In this document: in pieces, positions 12,009 to 24,128 of the stretch
Layout: every line of letters starts with the position of its first letter
Numbering within the stretch: the first letter of the stretch is position 1
Source of the DNA: Avena insularis
Lineage: Eukaryota > Streptophyta > Magnoliopsida > Poales > Poaceae
Length of the DNA: 64,000 bases
NCBI GenBank assembly: GCA_023614405.1
Contig: CM042684.1
Span: forward strand, 473,751,650 to 473,815,649
Direction: 5' to 3'
The notes under the pieces: generated by a model
Told to the model about the DNA's origin: nothing
What the model saw: the letters and a program-made list of their open reading frames with translations, nothing else
Databases searched by the model: none
Program-made: the position numbers and the translations under genes

Positions 12009-12564
12009 CGTCAAGAATATCCTAAAGTACCTGAATAGGACTAAGGATATGGTTCTTTCTTATGGAGGTGATGAACAGCTTGTTATAAACGGTTACACTG
12101 ATGCTAGTTGGAACACCGATCCAGATGACTCGAAGTCACAGTCTGGATACGTATTTATTTTGGATGGTGCTGCAGTAAGCTGGAGGAGTGCCAAGCAGAG
12201 CGTTGTGGCGAAATCTTCAACTAAATCAGAATACATAGTTGCTTCGGAGGCTGCTCAAGAAGCCATATGGATGAAGGAGTTCATTACTGAACTTGGCGTG
12301 GTTCCCAGTGCGTTGGACCCGATGGCCATCTACTGTGACAACATAGGTGCCATAGCTAATGCACAGGAGCCAAGGTCACATAGCAAGCTGAAGCACATCA
12401 AGCAACGGTTTCATGCTATTCGCGAGTATGTCCAAGATGGTGACATAAAGATTTGCAAAGTACACACTGATCTGAATGTAGCAGATCCGCTGACTAAACC
12501 TCTCCCTAGAGCAAAGCATGACCAACACCAGAACGCCATGGGTGTTCGGTATATTACCATGTAA
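11983..12564 (+). pseudogene. Angela-like RNase H
   Basis: The frame carries GYTDASWNTDPDDSKS (first catalytic Asp), SGYVFILDGAAVSW, KSSTKSEYIVASEA (Glu), YCDNIGAIANAQ (Asp) and the end motif HTDLNVADPLTKPLPRAK, the standard C terminus of Copia polyproteins. It ends with TAA at 12562, about 30 bp before the PPT. Confidence 0.88.
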
Positions 12565-12586
12565 TCTAGATTATTGACTCTAGTGC

Positions 12587-12597
12587 AAGTGGGAGAC
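12587..12597 (+). other. Angela-like polypurine tract
   Basis: AAGTGGGAGAC directly precedes the 3' LTR and is the position from which plus-strand synthesis is primed. The preceding TAGTGCAAGTGGGAG context is standard for this Copia clade. Confidence 0.85.
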
Positions 12598-14305
12598 TGT
12601 TGGAGATATGCCCAAGAGGCAATAATAAAAGTGGTTATTATTATATCTTTGTGTTTATGATGAAAGTTTACATCCCATGCTATAATTGTATTATTAGGAA
12701 ACACTAATACTTGTGTGTTTTGTAAACGTAAAAGAGTCCCTAGTAAGCCTCTTGTTGAACTAGCTTGTTGATTGATTGATGATCATGGTTTCCTGATCAT
12801 AGACATTGGATGTGATTAATAATAAGGTTATATCATTAGGAGAATGATGTGATGGACACACCCATAGTAAGCGTAGCATAAGATCAAGTCATTAAGTTCG
12901 TATTGCTGTAAGCTTTGAAATACATAGTAACCTAATCCTTCGACCATGAGGTTATGTCAATCACCATCACCGTATGGGTACTTTGATGACATCAAACTCC
13001 GCTTCGTAACTGGGCGGTTATAAAGGTGTCATTGGGTATTCTGAAAGTATGTGTTGAAGCGCATAGACTAAGATTGGGATTTGTCCATCCATATGACGGA
13101 TCGATATACTTTGGGCCCTCTCGGTGGAATGTCATCTGGATAGCTTGCAAGCATGTGACTAGGTCACAAGGGATGACATAACATGGAACGAGTAAAGAGT
13201 ACTTATCAGTAACGAGTAAAGAGTACTTATCAGTAACGAGGAAGAACTAGGTATGAAGATACTGACGATCAAACCTCGGATAAGTAGAATATCGTGTGAC
13301 AAAGGGAATTGGTTTCGTATGTTAAATGGTTCTATCGATCACGAAGTAATCGTTGAGTATGTGGGAGCCGTTATGGATCTCCAGATCCCGCTGATGGTTA
13401 TTGATCGGAGAGGTGTCTTCATCATGTCTGCATATCCACGAACCGTAGGGTGACACACTTAAGGTTCAAAGTTGTTTTAAGTAGATATGGAATTTGCGTT
13501 GGAGACCGAATGTTGTTCGGAGTCTCGGAATGGATCCGGGACATCACGAGGAGATCCGGAATGGTCCAGAGAATAAGATTCATATATTGGGGATCATTTT
13601 CTAAGTTGGGAAATGTTCCGGAGTGTTTGTATGGAGATTCTAGAAGGTTTCGGAATGTTCTGGAAGGTTCTAGAGGATTTCTTGGAGTTTACTTGAAAAC
13701 CAAGAAAGGGATCAAGGAGACCAAGTGGGGCAAGACACGGATTCGTGGGGGAGGAGGATTCCTCCCCCCTTCCCACCGCCGGCCCAAGGAGGGGAGTCCT
13801 ACTAGGACTCCCCCTCCCCAGGCACGCCTCCCTCCTTTAAATAGAAGGGAGGGGGCGCCCCCTCTTGTCCCTCCTCTCATAACAACTAATCTCAGCCGCC
13901 TCTCTCCTCCACTTTTCTTCTGCACAGGCATAGGCGAAGCCCTGCAGAATTCTCATCTCCACCACCACCACACGTCAGGCCGCTGGGATTCCGTGGAGAA
14001 GATTTACTACCTCCGCTGCTCATGGAACGGGAGAGGAAGGTCTGCCGACTCGCACGTGTGACCGTCTGGAAGCGCTGCCGAACGCAGCCGAAGGATCGTC
14101 CACACGATCTTGAGATCGGCAAGTGATCGACTACATCATCCACGAGATCTAATCTCGTAACGCTTTTGGTTCTACGAGGGTTAGTACCGATCTATCTCGT
14201 TGCTCATGTCTAATAGATTAGATCTTGGCTTTTGTCTAGATTAGATCTGGGTTTTGTTCGTTATTGTGGTAGAATTTTTTTGTTTTCCATGCTACGAACC
14301 CTTCA
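12598..14305 (+). repeat. Angela-like 3' LTR
   Basis: It starts TGTTGGAG and ends CTTCA with canonical CA. The TATA-like TTTAAATA is at 13836-13843. A 24-bp tandem duplication at 13187-13234 (unit starting AACGAGTAAAGAG) is absent from the 5' LTR and so arose after insertion. GAAGA at 14306-14310 is the right TSD. Confidence 0.93.
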
Positions 14306-15399
14306 GAAGAGACTAGGAATAAGGGAGGAAGATCTAGACGATGTGGTCTTTGAGGAAGAGAATCCGTCGCCACCAGAGGTAACCTGTTGGCTGGCCATTG
14401 CTAGGGTTTTCATGGAGGGGGAGTACTCGAGTTTCTGGTTCTACAAAAACATGCGTTCGGCGTGGGATCTTGCACAGGATGTGAAGACAAAAACCCTAGA
14501 GGGGAACTTGCATACCTTCCAGTTCTCGTGCCTGGGAGATTGGGAGAGGGTGATTGATGGAGGGCCATGGGTTTTCTGCGGTAATCCGATGATCATTGTT
14601 CCATATGATGGGTTTACGAAGCCATCAACTATTGAGCTATTTGAATTTGATGTATGGATCCAAATCCACGACCTTCCTATTGGATATGTGCCGATGATCA
14701 AATCATTGGCCTCGAAAGTGGGCAGTTTTGTTGCTTTGGAAAGAGCTTCAAACGACTTTGAAGGAAACTTTTATCGGGTAAAAATTAAACTGGATATCAG
14801 GAAACCGCTGAAAAACGCAGTATCATTGATACGTGCGGGGAAGCGAGAATTATTCCTTGTTAAGTATGAGAAACTGCCCAACTGGTTCCAAGTCTGTGGG
14901 TTCATGGGTCATGAGTATAAAGATCATGGCGATGGTCTACACCCACCGGACACGCTGGTCTTCGAAAACCTCCGTGCTGATTGGGTTATGCACTCTGTTG
15001 ACCGTCCCATGCATGGCAGGGGACGGGGTCGTGGAGCTGGAAGGAGTAGTGGATTTCAAGGCAGAGGGGGAGGAAGACACCCGAATGGAAGATTCCGTTG
15101 AAAAAGATGAGGATCCTGATGGGAAGATCGGGATTGAAGATGAGGATATGGATGATGTTGACCATAATAGAAAGAGAGGGGCAGTAGCTATTGGCAGTGC
15201 TCCATTAGCGCTATTGGCTCCAGGGACAGTGGCCTCTATTGCTGGAACGCTTGAAGGTGGGGCGGCTTCACCCCTACCGGTGTTATCCCCCAGCACTACC
15301 CCCAAGCGGACGAGGAGGGATGACGAGAGTGATGAAGTTTCTGCAAATAAAAATCTGATATCGGCGGCTCCCATGAAGGGGGCCGACCAGACGCAATGA
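14306..15399 (+). pseudogene. LINE ORF1 (DUF4283/zinc-knuckle protein)
   Basis: After the TSD the frame reads EEDLDDVVFEEENPSPPE, then a DUF4283-type domain (FWFYKNMRSAWDLA, HTFQFSCLGDWERVIDGGPW, VWIQIHDLPIGYV). It ends in a degraded zf-CCHC_4 knuckle, VCGFMGHEYKDHG, where the first and last Cys are gone. A glycine/arginine-rich tail stops at 15101. A second frame continues an acidic tail to a TGA at 15397-15399, which suggests a frameshift between about 15020 and 15080 and that the ancestral ORF1 ended overlapping the ORF2 ATG. It is the nucleic-acid-binding partner of ORF2. Confidence 0.82.
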
Positions 15400-16856
15400 A
15401 GATATTAGGCCTTAACTGCCGCGGGCTAGGTGGAGCTCGGGCAGTGAGACCGCTTCTGCATATTCAGCGGCGGAGGAAGGCGGTTGTTATGTTCTTATCC
15501 GAAACTCATTTAGATGATTTCGCAGCGGAGAGCCTGAAAAGGCAACTAAAGATGGATCATAAATATGTTGTTCGTAGTGATGGAAGAATTGGGGGTCTGT
15601 TGTTACTCTGGAAAAAAGAAATTGGTGTGGGTCTTCGGTTTAAATGTGATAGCTATATTGATGTCACTATAGGCAGGGGGCTTGAGAATATTTGGCGTTT
15701 TACTACTCCCTCCGACCCATATTACTTGACTTGGATTTATCTAGATTCGGATGTATCTAGTATTAAAACATGTCTAGATACATCCGAATCTAGCCAAATT
15801 CGAGTCAACTAATATGGGTCGGAGGGAGTAGAATATATGGGAACCAAAATGGGAGAATAAATATTTGACATGGCAGAGACTACGTAATCTTCATGCTAAG
15901 GTCAATATGCCATGGCTAGTTCTTGGTGATTTGAACGAGATTTTGTATCCGTTTGAGAAAGAGAGGAGGGGGGGGGGGGGAACCCAAGACCCCAACATTT
16001 TATGCAGTCATTCAGGGATGCCTTGGCTGATTGTAACCTTAATGACTTGGGTTATATAGGTGACAAGTTCACTTGGCACAGAGGCATGATTAGGGAAAGG
16101 TTAGACAGAGTTATCTCAAACGAGGCATGGAATGAGAAATTCCCTGATGCTATTCTTAAAAACCTGCCATACGAGAAATCAGATCATAGACCAATTATGT
16201 TGACAATGGATGAACGTGAGGTTCAGATCAATAGGCCGAATGTGCTACGGTTTGAGGCTAAATGGCTTAAAGAGACAAGATTCCGAGAGGTGGTGGAGGA
16301 GGCTTGGAACATGTCGGATCAAAATGCTAGTGGTCTTGATTTGGCGGGAAGACGGGCAATAGTACACAGGCAGCTGCATTCATGGGATCTGAAATCCACA
16401 AGCAAGAGACTTAAAGCAGCGCAGAGGGAGCTTGAGCAAGCTTCGGTTGCTGACTTAACTGCTGCAAATATTTCTCGTCAAAAAGAAATAGCTCTGGAGA
16501 TTGAAGATTTGTTGGAAAAAGAGGAGATTTACTGGGCACAGCGAAGCCGAATTAATTGGCTTCCGTATGGTGATAAAAACACAACGTATTTTCATAACTT
16601 TGCAAAGTCCAGAAGGCAAAGGAACAGAATAAAGAGGCTAAGGAACGACCAAAGTAATTGGGTAGAAGGTACGGACTATTTAAACCCAATGATTACAGAT
16701 TACTTCTCAGGTTTATTTGCCACGGAAGTTTACGATACAGACCCAGAGTTACTGGAAAAGGTGGTTCCTCGGGTTACCTCGGTCATGAATGATGCCTTAC
16801 AAAAACCATATACAGCTGAGGATGTCAAGAAAGCCCTTTTCTCAATTGGGATATGA
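15396..16856 (+). pseudogene. LINE ORF2, endonuclease and N-terminal RT region
   Basis: The ATG at 15396 gives MKILGLNCRGLGGARAVR, then FLSETHLDD with the catalytic Glu of the exonuclease-endonuclease-phosphatase fold. A MITE interrupts at 15706. Beyond it the protein resumes as WEPKWENKYLTWQRL in a frame shifted by an apparent lost G near 15838-15843. A G13 run at 15968-15980 causes another shift. The remaining frame 16002-16856 carries GDKFTWHRG, ERLDRVISN and KSDHRPIML with the terminal catalytic His, then the linker before RT. At least three lesions make it inactive. Confidence 0.85.
15706..15828. mobile_element. Stowaway-type MITE (123 bp)
   Basis: The termini are perfect inverted repeats beginning CTCCCTCCGACCCATATTA (reverse-complemented at the right end), and the target duplication is TA (15704-15705 and 15829-15830). 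The whole element can fold into one hairpin around TAGTATTAAAACATGTCTAG. It has no coding capacity and would be moved by a Tc1/mariner transposase in trans. It sits inside the LINE endonuclease frame. Confidence 0.95.
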
Positions 16857-18640
16857 AAGCGCCAGGTACGGACGGCTTGCATGCAATATTTTTTTAAAAA
16901 TGTTGGCATATTCTTGGTGATGTCTTGACATAGGAAGTCTTGGATGCAATTAATAATAAAGCTATACCGGAGGGTTGGAATGACACTGTCATTGTTTTGA
17001 TACCTAAAGTGGAGGAACCAGAAACTATAGCACAATATAGACCAATCAGTCTTTGTAATGTGTTGTATAAGGTGATTTCAAAAATGGTTGCTTTTAGGCT
17101 CAAACATATCCTGGGTGAAGTCATATCCCCGGTGCAAAGTGCGTTTCTCCCTAGCCGTCTTATCACGGATAATATTTTGGTGGCTTATGAGACAATGCAT
17201 ACTATCAAAAATAAAAAGAAAGGCAAAGCTGGATATTGTGCGGTGAAGCTTGATATGCATAAAGCATATGACCGTGTGGAGTGGGGATTCTTGAAGAATA
17301 TGCTGACTCGTCTTGGTTTTAACTCTGTATTTGTGGAGTTACTAATGGCTTGTGTGACATCTGTGAAATACAAGGTCAGATACAATGATCAAGAAACAGA
17401 TGGTTTTATGCCTACCAGAGGATTAAGGCAGGGAGATCCTTTGTCTCCTTATCTTTTCCTAATTTGTGCAGAAGGTTTGTCAAGTCTATTGGCTCATAGA
17501 GAGGAGGTTCGTGGCATTGAAGGTATAAGGGTGTGCAGAAATGCACCACCAGTTTCACATTTGTTATTTGCTGATGATTCCTTAATCCTTATGAAGGCAA
17601 ACATAGTTAATGCAACCTCATTGAGACAAGTTCTTGACCAATATTGTGCAAGTTCGGGTCAAATGGTAAGTGAAGCCAAATTTAGTATCTTCTTCAACCC
17701 TAATGTAGATGTTGATACAAAGGTTGAAATTTGCACCGAGTTGAATATTATGATGGAGGCCATGTCAGAGAGGTACCTTGGTTTACCTGCTATGGTGGGT
17801 TTGGATAGGACTGATAACTTCTTGTATCTTCTTGAAAGAATTATTGCAAGATTGACTGGTTGGAAGGAGAAGATGATGTCGATGGGAGCTAAGGAAATCC
17901 TCCTTAAAGCAGTAATTCAGTCTATCCTAGTTTTTGCAATGGCTGTACTCAAAATCCCAAAAAACATTTGCAAATTAATCACTAATGTGATGGCAGCCTT
18001 TTGGTGGGGAGATATAGAAAATCAGAAAAGAATGCATTGGTGTGCTTGGTGGAGGATGTGTACCCCGAAGTCCGATGGGGGTATGGGCTTTAGAGACCTA
18101 CACTCCTTTAATTTGGCAATGTTAGCAAAGCAAACTTGGAGATTAATTAACAACCCTGATACTTTGTGTGCTCAAGTATTGAAGGCTAAGTATTACCCAG
18201 ATGGACATATCCTTAATGCAGGACCAAAAAGTGGTTCTTCATTTACTTGGCAGAGTATTGTGGCTGGCATTCAGACTTTTAAAAGAGGACATGTCTGGAG
18301 AGTTGGGAATGGACAAAGTATAAATATTTGGAAATACCACTGGGTTCCTGGCATGCTTTCTAGGAAGATTGAAACCGTCCGAGGACAAGTAATCCTACAA
18401 ATAGTCGATGAGTTGATCGACCCGGTAAACAATGTTTGGGATGAGGCTCTCTTAAAGGAAATCTTCAATCCCTTGGAGGTCCAACGCATTTTGCAAATAC
18501 CAATCAGTCCGAATTTAGAGGAAGATTTTGTTGCTTGGCACAAAACAAAATCCTACATGTTCTCTGTCCGATCAGCATACTATTGGAATGGGAACACCAG
18601 TTTGGAAGAAGGACAAGGAGAATTGATGATCAGGGGGCAT
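16857..18640 (+). pseudogene. LINE ORF2, reverse transcriptase
   Basis: A frameshift between 16856 and 16940 passes through KAPGTDGLHA and an in-frame TAG near 16932. The long frame from 16940 then reads NDTVIVLIPKVEEPE, YRPISLCNVLYK, PVQSAFLPSRLITDN, KLDMHKAYDRVEW (catalytic Asp), RGLRQGDPLSPYLF and the FADD box at 17567-17578. The thumb region follows (WKEKMMSMGAKEILLKA, FWWGD). It is cut at 18640 by the family B element. Confidence 0.9.
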
Positions 18641-20270
18641 TGATACATTGCAAATGTATCTATAATTTTTGATGTTCCATGCTTGGTTTTATCCACTTTC
18701 TTGTGTTTTGTTCCAACTTTGGAGTACTTTTCATATGATTTCTTGGACTAACCTATTAACAAGAGCCACACTGCTAGCTGCCTATTTTCTGCTGTTTTTG
18801 GTTCCAGGAAAGTCAGAAAATAAATATTCTTGGAATTGGACGGGACAAAAGCCAAAGTGCCTATTTTTCCGGAAGTCATCAACTGCCAGAATATGAGACA
18901 GAGAAGGGCCAGAGGCCGGCCACACCACCTCGCCACGCGACTAGGCTGGGCCCGTGCCAGGGGGTGGTGTGGTGGCCCCTGGAACCCCCTCGGCCTCCCT
19001 TTCCGACTATAAGATGCCCTCGGGACGGAAACCATAAGTGCCCGATCAAAAATCCACGAAAGAGTCTATAGCCGCCGTCATCATCAACATCCCTAGATCG
19101 GGAGGGATCTGAAGCTCTTCCCGGCACCCTGCCGGAGAGGGGAATTCACCCTGGAGGCCTTCTTCATCACCATGCAAGCCTCCGGTGTGATGCGTGAGTA
19201 GTTCATCCTTAGACTACGGATCCATGTAGTAGCTAGATGGCTGGTTCTCCTCCTTTGTGCTTTCATGTTTAGATCTTGTGAGCTCCGTTCATGATCAAGA
19301 TCATCTATTTGTAATTCATACATGTTGTGTTTGCGGGGATCCGATGGATATTGAGATGCTATTTCAGATTGATTATTGATTCTATCATGTATTTGTTATT
19401 TGTGATCTTGCATGCTTTCCGTTGTTAGTAGCTATCTTGGCCAAGTAGATGCTAGCAACTCCAAGAGTTAGTATTTATGCTCGATAGTGGGTTCATGCCT
19501 CTGGTAATCTGGGGAAGTGACAGAAATCTCTAAGGTACTAGATGTGCTGTTGCTACTAGGGAGAAAACAACAATCCTTTGTTCATAGAAAATCATATTGT
19601 TTACTTTACACGCAGTTCGTAAAGCAATAATCTGTTGCTTGCAACTTAATACTGGAGGGGGTTCGGATGATAACCTGAAGGTGGATTATTAGTCATAGAT
19701 GCAGTTGGATGGAGGTCTATGTATAATGTTGTAATGCCCAATCAAGTCTCAAAGGAGTCAAGATGATTAGTATATGTATGTATTGCTTTCTCGATGTTTG
19801 TCAATTGCCCCGCTGTAATTTGTTCACCCAGCATGTTATCTATCTAAGGAGAGACACCTCTAGTGAACTATGGATCCCGGTCCTTGTCTTTTACATACAA
19901 TCTATAAACTATTTACTTCTTTGTGTTTACTTTCTGCAAACTTTTACTTCTTTCCATTCGATACGTTTAATCCTTTGTTTTCCGCAAAACACGGTGAGAT
20001 TGACAACCTCATCGCAAGTTGGGGACAAAGTTCTGTGGTTGTGTTGTGTAGGTCTCCACGTTGCTACTAGCATCGGTAGTGCGCCCTGCCAAAGCTCAGC
20101 TAGTAACACCTTTGGGGTGTTTCCTTGCTCCTACTGGTTCGACTAAACCTTGGTTTCATAACTGAGGGAAATTTGCTGCTGTGCTCATCATACGTTCCTC
20201 TTGGGGTTCCCAACGAGCTCTACATCAACACCGCACCAGCACTTTTCTGGCGCCATACACAGAGCCATCA
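18641..20270 (+). repeat. Family B 5' LTR
   Basis: It starts TGATACATTGCAAATG and ends AGAGCCATCA. A TATA-like CTATAAG is at 19007-19013, some 30 bp upstream of a likely start in the GATGCCCTCGGGA region. It contains a short PBS-like TTTTCTGGCGCC near its end. It differs from the 3' LTR by scattered substitutions only. Confidence 0.92.
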
Positions 20271-20280
20271 AGCATTTTTC

Positions 20281-20297
20281 TGGCGCCGTTGCCGGGG
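20281..20297 (+). other. Family B primer-binding site (tRNA-Asp)
   Basis: TGGCGCCGTTGCCGGGG lies 10 bp after the LTR and is exactly complementary to the 3' end of plant tRNA-Asp(GTC) including CCA. Confidence 0.9.
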
Positions 20298-20488
20298 AGT
20301 CAAGGACATCTTCACAAGGGGAGTCCCTCATAACCAATCTCTTTACTTTGTTATTTTTGTTTTGCTTAGTTTATTTTTGCTTTGTTTGCTTGTTTTGTTA
20401 TTCAAAAACACAAAAAAATTAGTTTTACTAGTTTTCTTTCTTACTTCAAAAACACAAAAAAAATTAGTTCCTTTCTTAAGTTGCCACT

Positions 20489-21349
20489 ATGTCTAGCCTT
20501 GCTCCAGTCACTACGTCACCCGAGGAAATGATTTTCACTTTTAAACAAGGAATTGAGGAAAGTTTTAAGGAAGCTTGGTCTAGAATCTCTGATCTACATG
20601 AAAAAACTGAGCCTAAAATGACTCAAAGCTTGTTCCTTAGCAGTTTTTACCTTGGGATTGCTCTTTGCTATAGATATGCTTTAGATGCTGTTGTGGGAGG
20701 AGATTTCCTCCAATGTAATGAGGATGATGCTATTAATGCTATAAAGAAATTGATCCTCACTTACAACTTGCCTAGCCAAACTGATATTTCTTTCGCAAAA
20801 ATATTTGCTAGGTTGAACACTCTTGAGACTAGCACTACTAGTTTAGAAAATTGCTATAATATGCTTAGGGAGAATCACAATTATGTTCCAATAAATTCTG
20901 AACCATCAAAGTGGCTCCCTATAGTAAAGATTGAGATAAACACTAAAACTTTTCAAGCTCGCTGTGATATCATGTCTGAATTTTGTCTTATGCCCAAAGA
21001 TATTTATGAATCTTTGAATACTTGAGGGCTTACTGAAGGAGGAAAAGAAATATCTCTTGCTAATAATACTACTATATTACCTCTTGGAATAGCTGAAGGA
21101 GTGTTTACAAAGATCCTTAGGAAAATGATTTCTATTGATTATCTTGTTATTGAATGTGCAGGAAAAGGACAAATTACACTTGGAAGGTCCCTATCAGAAC
21201 TCCTTGGAGCAATAATTGATGTAGGAAAAGGGACCATGCACCTTTATTCTCCACCGAACAATCACATTTTCCCCAAGGTTAAGAATAAAAGTAAGAGAGG
21301 TAAGGGCAAGAAATTTGGTCTTAATGCTTCTTCATTTGAGAACACTTGA
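20489..21349 (+). pseudogene. Family B gag-protease-like ORF
   Basis: The ATG at 20489 opens a 178-codon frame. Its first part (FKEAWSRISDLHEKTEP, LFLSSFYLGIAL, NAIKKLI) resembles the end of an Athila-group capsid. The second part (WLPIVKIEINTKTFQARC) resembles the start of a retropepsin. After a TGA at 21023-21025 the same frame continues (GLTEGGKEISLANNT, then ITLGRSLSELLGAIIDVGKG), which resembles the protease C-terminal half. Where active relatives have CDLGAG, this copy has CDIMSE, so the catalytic D-[ST]-G/DLGA signature is lost. It looks like an internally deleted gag-PR fusion. Confidence 0.65.
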
Positions 21350-24114
21350 TTCTTTTTCTTGCTTCTTATGCCTAACTTAAAAGCGTTAAAGAAAAGTACT
21401 TATTGGGAGATAACCCAAAAGTTTTAGATGAGTCTTGGAAGTTATTACCTCTGTAATAACCGCTCCTTATCCTTTTTATTTGCTTTTTGTGCCAAGAGTA
21501 ACCTCTAATGAGAGAGAAGTAATGATTTGGAAAGTTGCTGTCCCGAAACAGATTTCTGTGCTTCACCGTAAAAATTCGTGTAAAATCTCTGAATGTCTTT
21601 TTGAGGCATGAATTTTTTTGCTTCTGCCCCAGGTTGTTATATAACTTTCATTAGTTCAACACTTTTTTATTTGAGCAACAGAAGGTCTTCGAAAAAATTC
21701 GTCTTACCTGCTGGTCTGTTTCGACAGATTTCTGCCATTTTCTGTATTTGCTTCTTATTGGTTCCTTTTTGAGTTCTTTTGGGGATTGAGCTTTTTGAGG
21801 GAAGTGCTACAGTAGCTAGTGTTCTAATTTAGGTTTATTTGGTGTTAGAACTGAACCTTAAGACTTATTTATCTTGAGTGCACTAATGTTGCTAATAAAG
21901 ATTGTGTGAAGTTTTGTATGATGGAAAATTTTCAGGTGTATGGAAGGAATGAGTAATGAGATGAAGGATGGACTAAAGCTCAACCTTGGGGATGCCACGC
22001 GTGTCACCCCAAGAAATATCCAAGAAGTACAAGCGTCAAAGCTTGGGGATGCCCAAAGCATCCCCCTCTTCATCAATAAAAATCCCAGGTTTCTTCCAAA
22101 CGCTTCATTTTTATTGTTTCATGCATAGTTGTGTTGTTCTTGGAGCGTCTTCTTTTTCGTTTTTGTTTTGGTTTTCGTTTGCTTGGTTTTCTCAGTTTTC
22201 TGAATAAATTGGTTGGACCCCCTCTTTCATACATTGGTTTGCAAATAGTTTGGTTTGGTTTGGAAAAGAGTAGGAAAGTTCATGCTTAAGTGGTAAAGAG
22301 AGCTTGTTTTTGACTGTGGCCTATGCTTTGTCATGCCATGCTCGATATTGTTTTGGCTTTATGCTTAGTATTCTTTGTTGTAGCATGACTTGTTATAAAC
22401 AATTGAGATTTCTTAATGTGCCTTGGATGAATCATGCGTTGTTTTAGCATATTAAAGCATAGTATAGTGGTATTCTCCTTTGATGCTTTATTTGGTTTGA
22501 CTTGGCGCATGCTCACACCATGTTATGACTATCTCAAGTCACCATAGCCTTTATGATCCTTTAGTTTTCAACTTGTAGTATCACTTTATGCTTTGATCAA
22601 TGATGTTTTGTCACTCTGCATGATTATGGCCATTATTGCTCTCTTAGTTTGTCACTCCCAGTCTTTTGCTAGCCTCCACAACCAAGTATGAGTTCCACTC
22701 ATGCATCCCACTCCCTAAACCAAGTTATTCCAAAGAGTCCACCATACCTACCTACTAGCTTATGCTATTCCAAGTATATTCATGCTTTTGTTTACCTTCC
22801 AAATTAAACTTGTTATGAGAAAACTAGTGATTAAAGCTCTCACGAACTTGATGGCACACTTTACTTTTCTTTCCCTTAATAAACTTGAACCATTGTGTCT
22901 TCTATGTTGTATATTCTTGCACTTATTTGTTGGGGATTAGCAGAACCATGCTTTCATGGGGAATGCTTTCAACATTACACTTGGTACTTGTACCTAGTTG
23001 ATATCATGCTCTTTTGTATATGGATGTCGCTTGTGAAATGAAAGGGACCTTGTAAGTCCATGGAGTTATGTATATGTGTTAGAAACGCACTTTGGGCCAC
23101 TGGTCTAATCCATGCTGACATGGTGGAAACCTGCAGCGTAACCATAATGAGCTGTCTATGAAGCATCCTTCTTATAAAAAAAGAGTCCTATATTGAGAAA
23201 AAGAGAAAAGAAAAAAAAGAGATATTATGAAAAGAGGAAAGAGAAAAAAAACAACATATTCCCATGGTAAATAAGAAGATTGTTGAGATTCTCATTGCCT
23301 GCTTGCCTTGTCATTTTGATATTGGGATTCTTCCGTATCATCGGGCAAGGGGTACCCCATTGGCGGTTCTCTATGATACACATATACTTACAATGACAAG
23401 AACTTACCGGTGACTAAAATTAAGTAGCATGAGGAGCGACCCTCGTATACAAGGGACATGAGATTTCTAACTTATACTTCGTCAAGCATGTACACCATAG
23501 TTTGTTCACTTTAACCTTAGTCACTTCAAGATGCTTATGATAGGGGCAATGAGAGCTGAAAGCTATAAGTACCATAATTTTTGGAAGCTCTTTGTGAGAC
23601 TTGAATCCCTACTTCCTTCTACGAAGGCCTTTATTCCACCATTACATTGAGTCTCCATCTTCTATCTTTATGCACCTACTTTGAGAGCATAGTGGCCATT
23701 CTTAGTTCTATGTGCATTGTCCCAAGACTAGTTGATTGATGCATAACTTGATATTTCTTGTTTTAAACTATTGTATCTAGTCACTCTTATGAACTTTGAA
23801 GGTGTCCTATGCATTTATATTTGCTACTCTATGAGGGACAAGCTGGATACTTTTATGCTATGTTTTCTTTAGGTGAAACAAACAAACGTCTTGCAAAGCA
23901 TGTTATTCATGAATATTTTGTTTGTGCCTTTTCATGTTGCATCATAGTTTCTTTGCTTATTGCTAGAACTTTGTCTTTCATGTTATGATTGAAGTACTAT
24001 GATCCCAGCTTTGATTGTTCTACAAATACTTTGATCAAGTCTTTGATGGTGCATGTCACCTCAAAAATTATTCTTTCTTTTTATCACTTACCTACTCGAG
24101 GACGAGCAGGAGTT
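21350..24114 (+). other. Family B non-coding internal region
   Basis: This 2.8-kb stretch has no credible coding frame. It includes TTATTGGGAGATAACCC near 21400, the paired AAGCTTGGGGATG-like motifs at 21980-22060, and an A/G-rich block at 23180-23255. The near-identical counterpart at 60546-63306 shows that it is a conserved, probably cis-acting, part of the element rather than random sequence. Confidence 0.7.
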
Positions 24115-24127
24115 AAGCTTGGGGATG
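24115..24127 (+). other. Family B polypurine tract
   Basis: AAGCTTGGGGATG lies one base before the 3' LTR start. The same tract precedes the 3' LTR at 63321, and a variant with an extra G precedes the LTR at 54323. Confidence 0.75.
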
Positions 24128-24128
24128 T

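Larger units (their letters stand above)
5743..14305 (+). mobile_element. Angela/WIS/BARE1-like Copia element, complete but decayed
   Basis: It has two LTRs of about 1.69 and 1.71 kb, both starting TGTTGGAGATATGCCC, a tRNA-iMet-type PBS, gag, protease, integrase, RT and RNase H in Copia order, and a PPT. The 5-bp TSD GAAGA (5738-5742 and 14306-14310) matches exactly. The LTR start and the TATATTGGGGATCATT and TTTAAATAGAAGG regions are those of the abundant Triticeae Angela/BARE1/WIS group. Gag and the gag-pol junction contain frameshifts, so the copy is non-autonomous, though IN, RT and RNase H are long open frames. Confidence 0.93.

Noticed and set aside
20281..20297. tRNA-gene-like sequences at the tRNA-Asp-complementary sites (20281, 46588, 59552)
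   Set aside because: They match only the 3' 17 nt of tRNA in the antisense sense and follow LTRs at a fixed distance; they are primer-binding sites.
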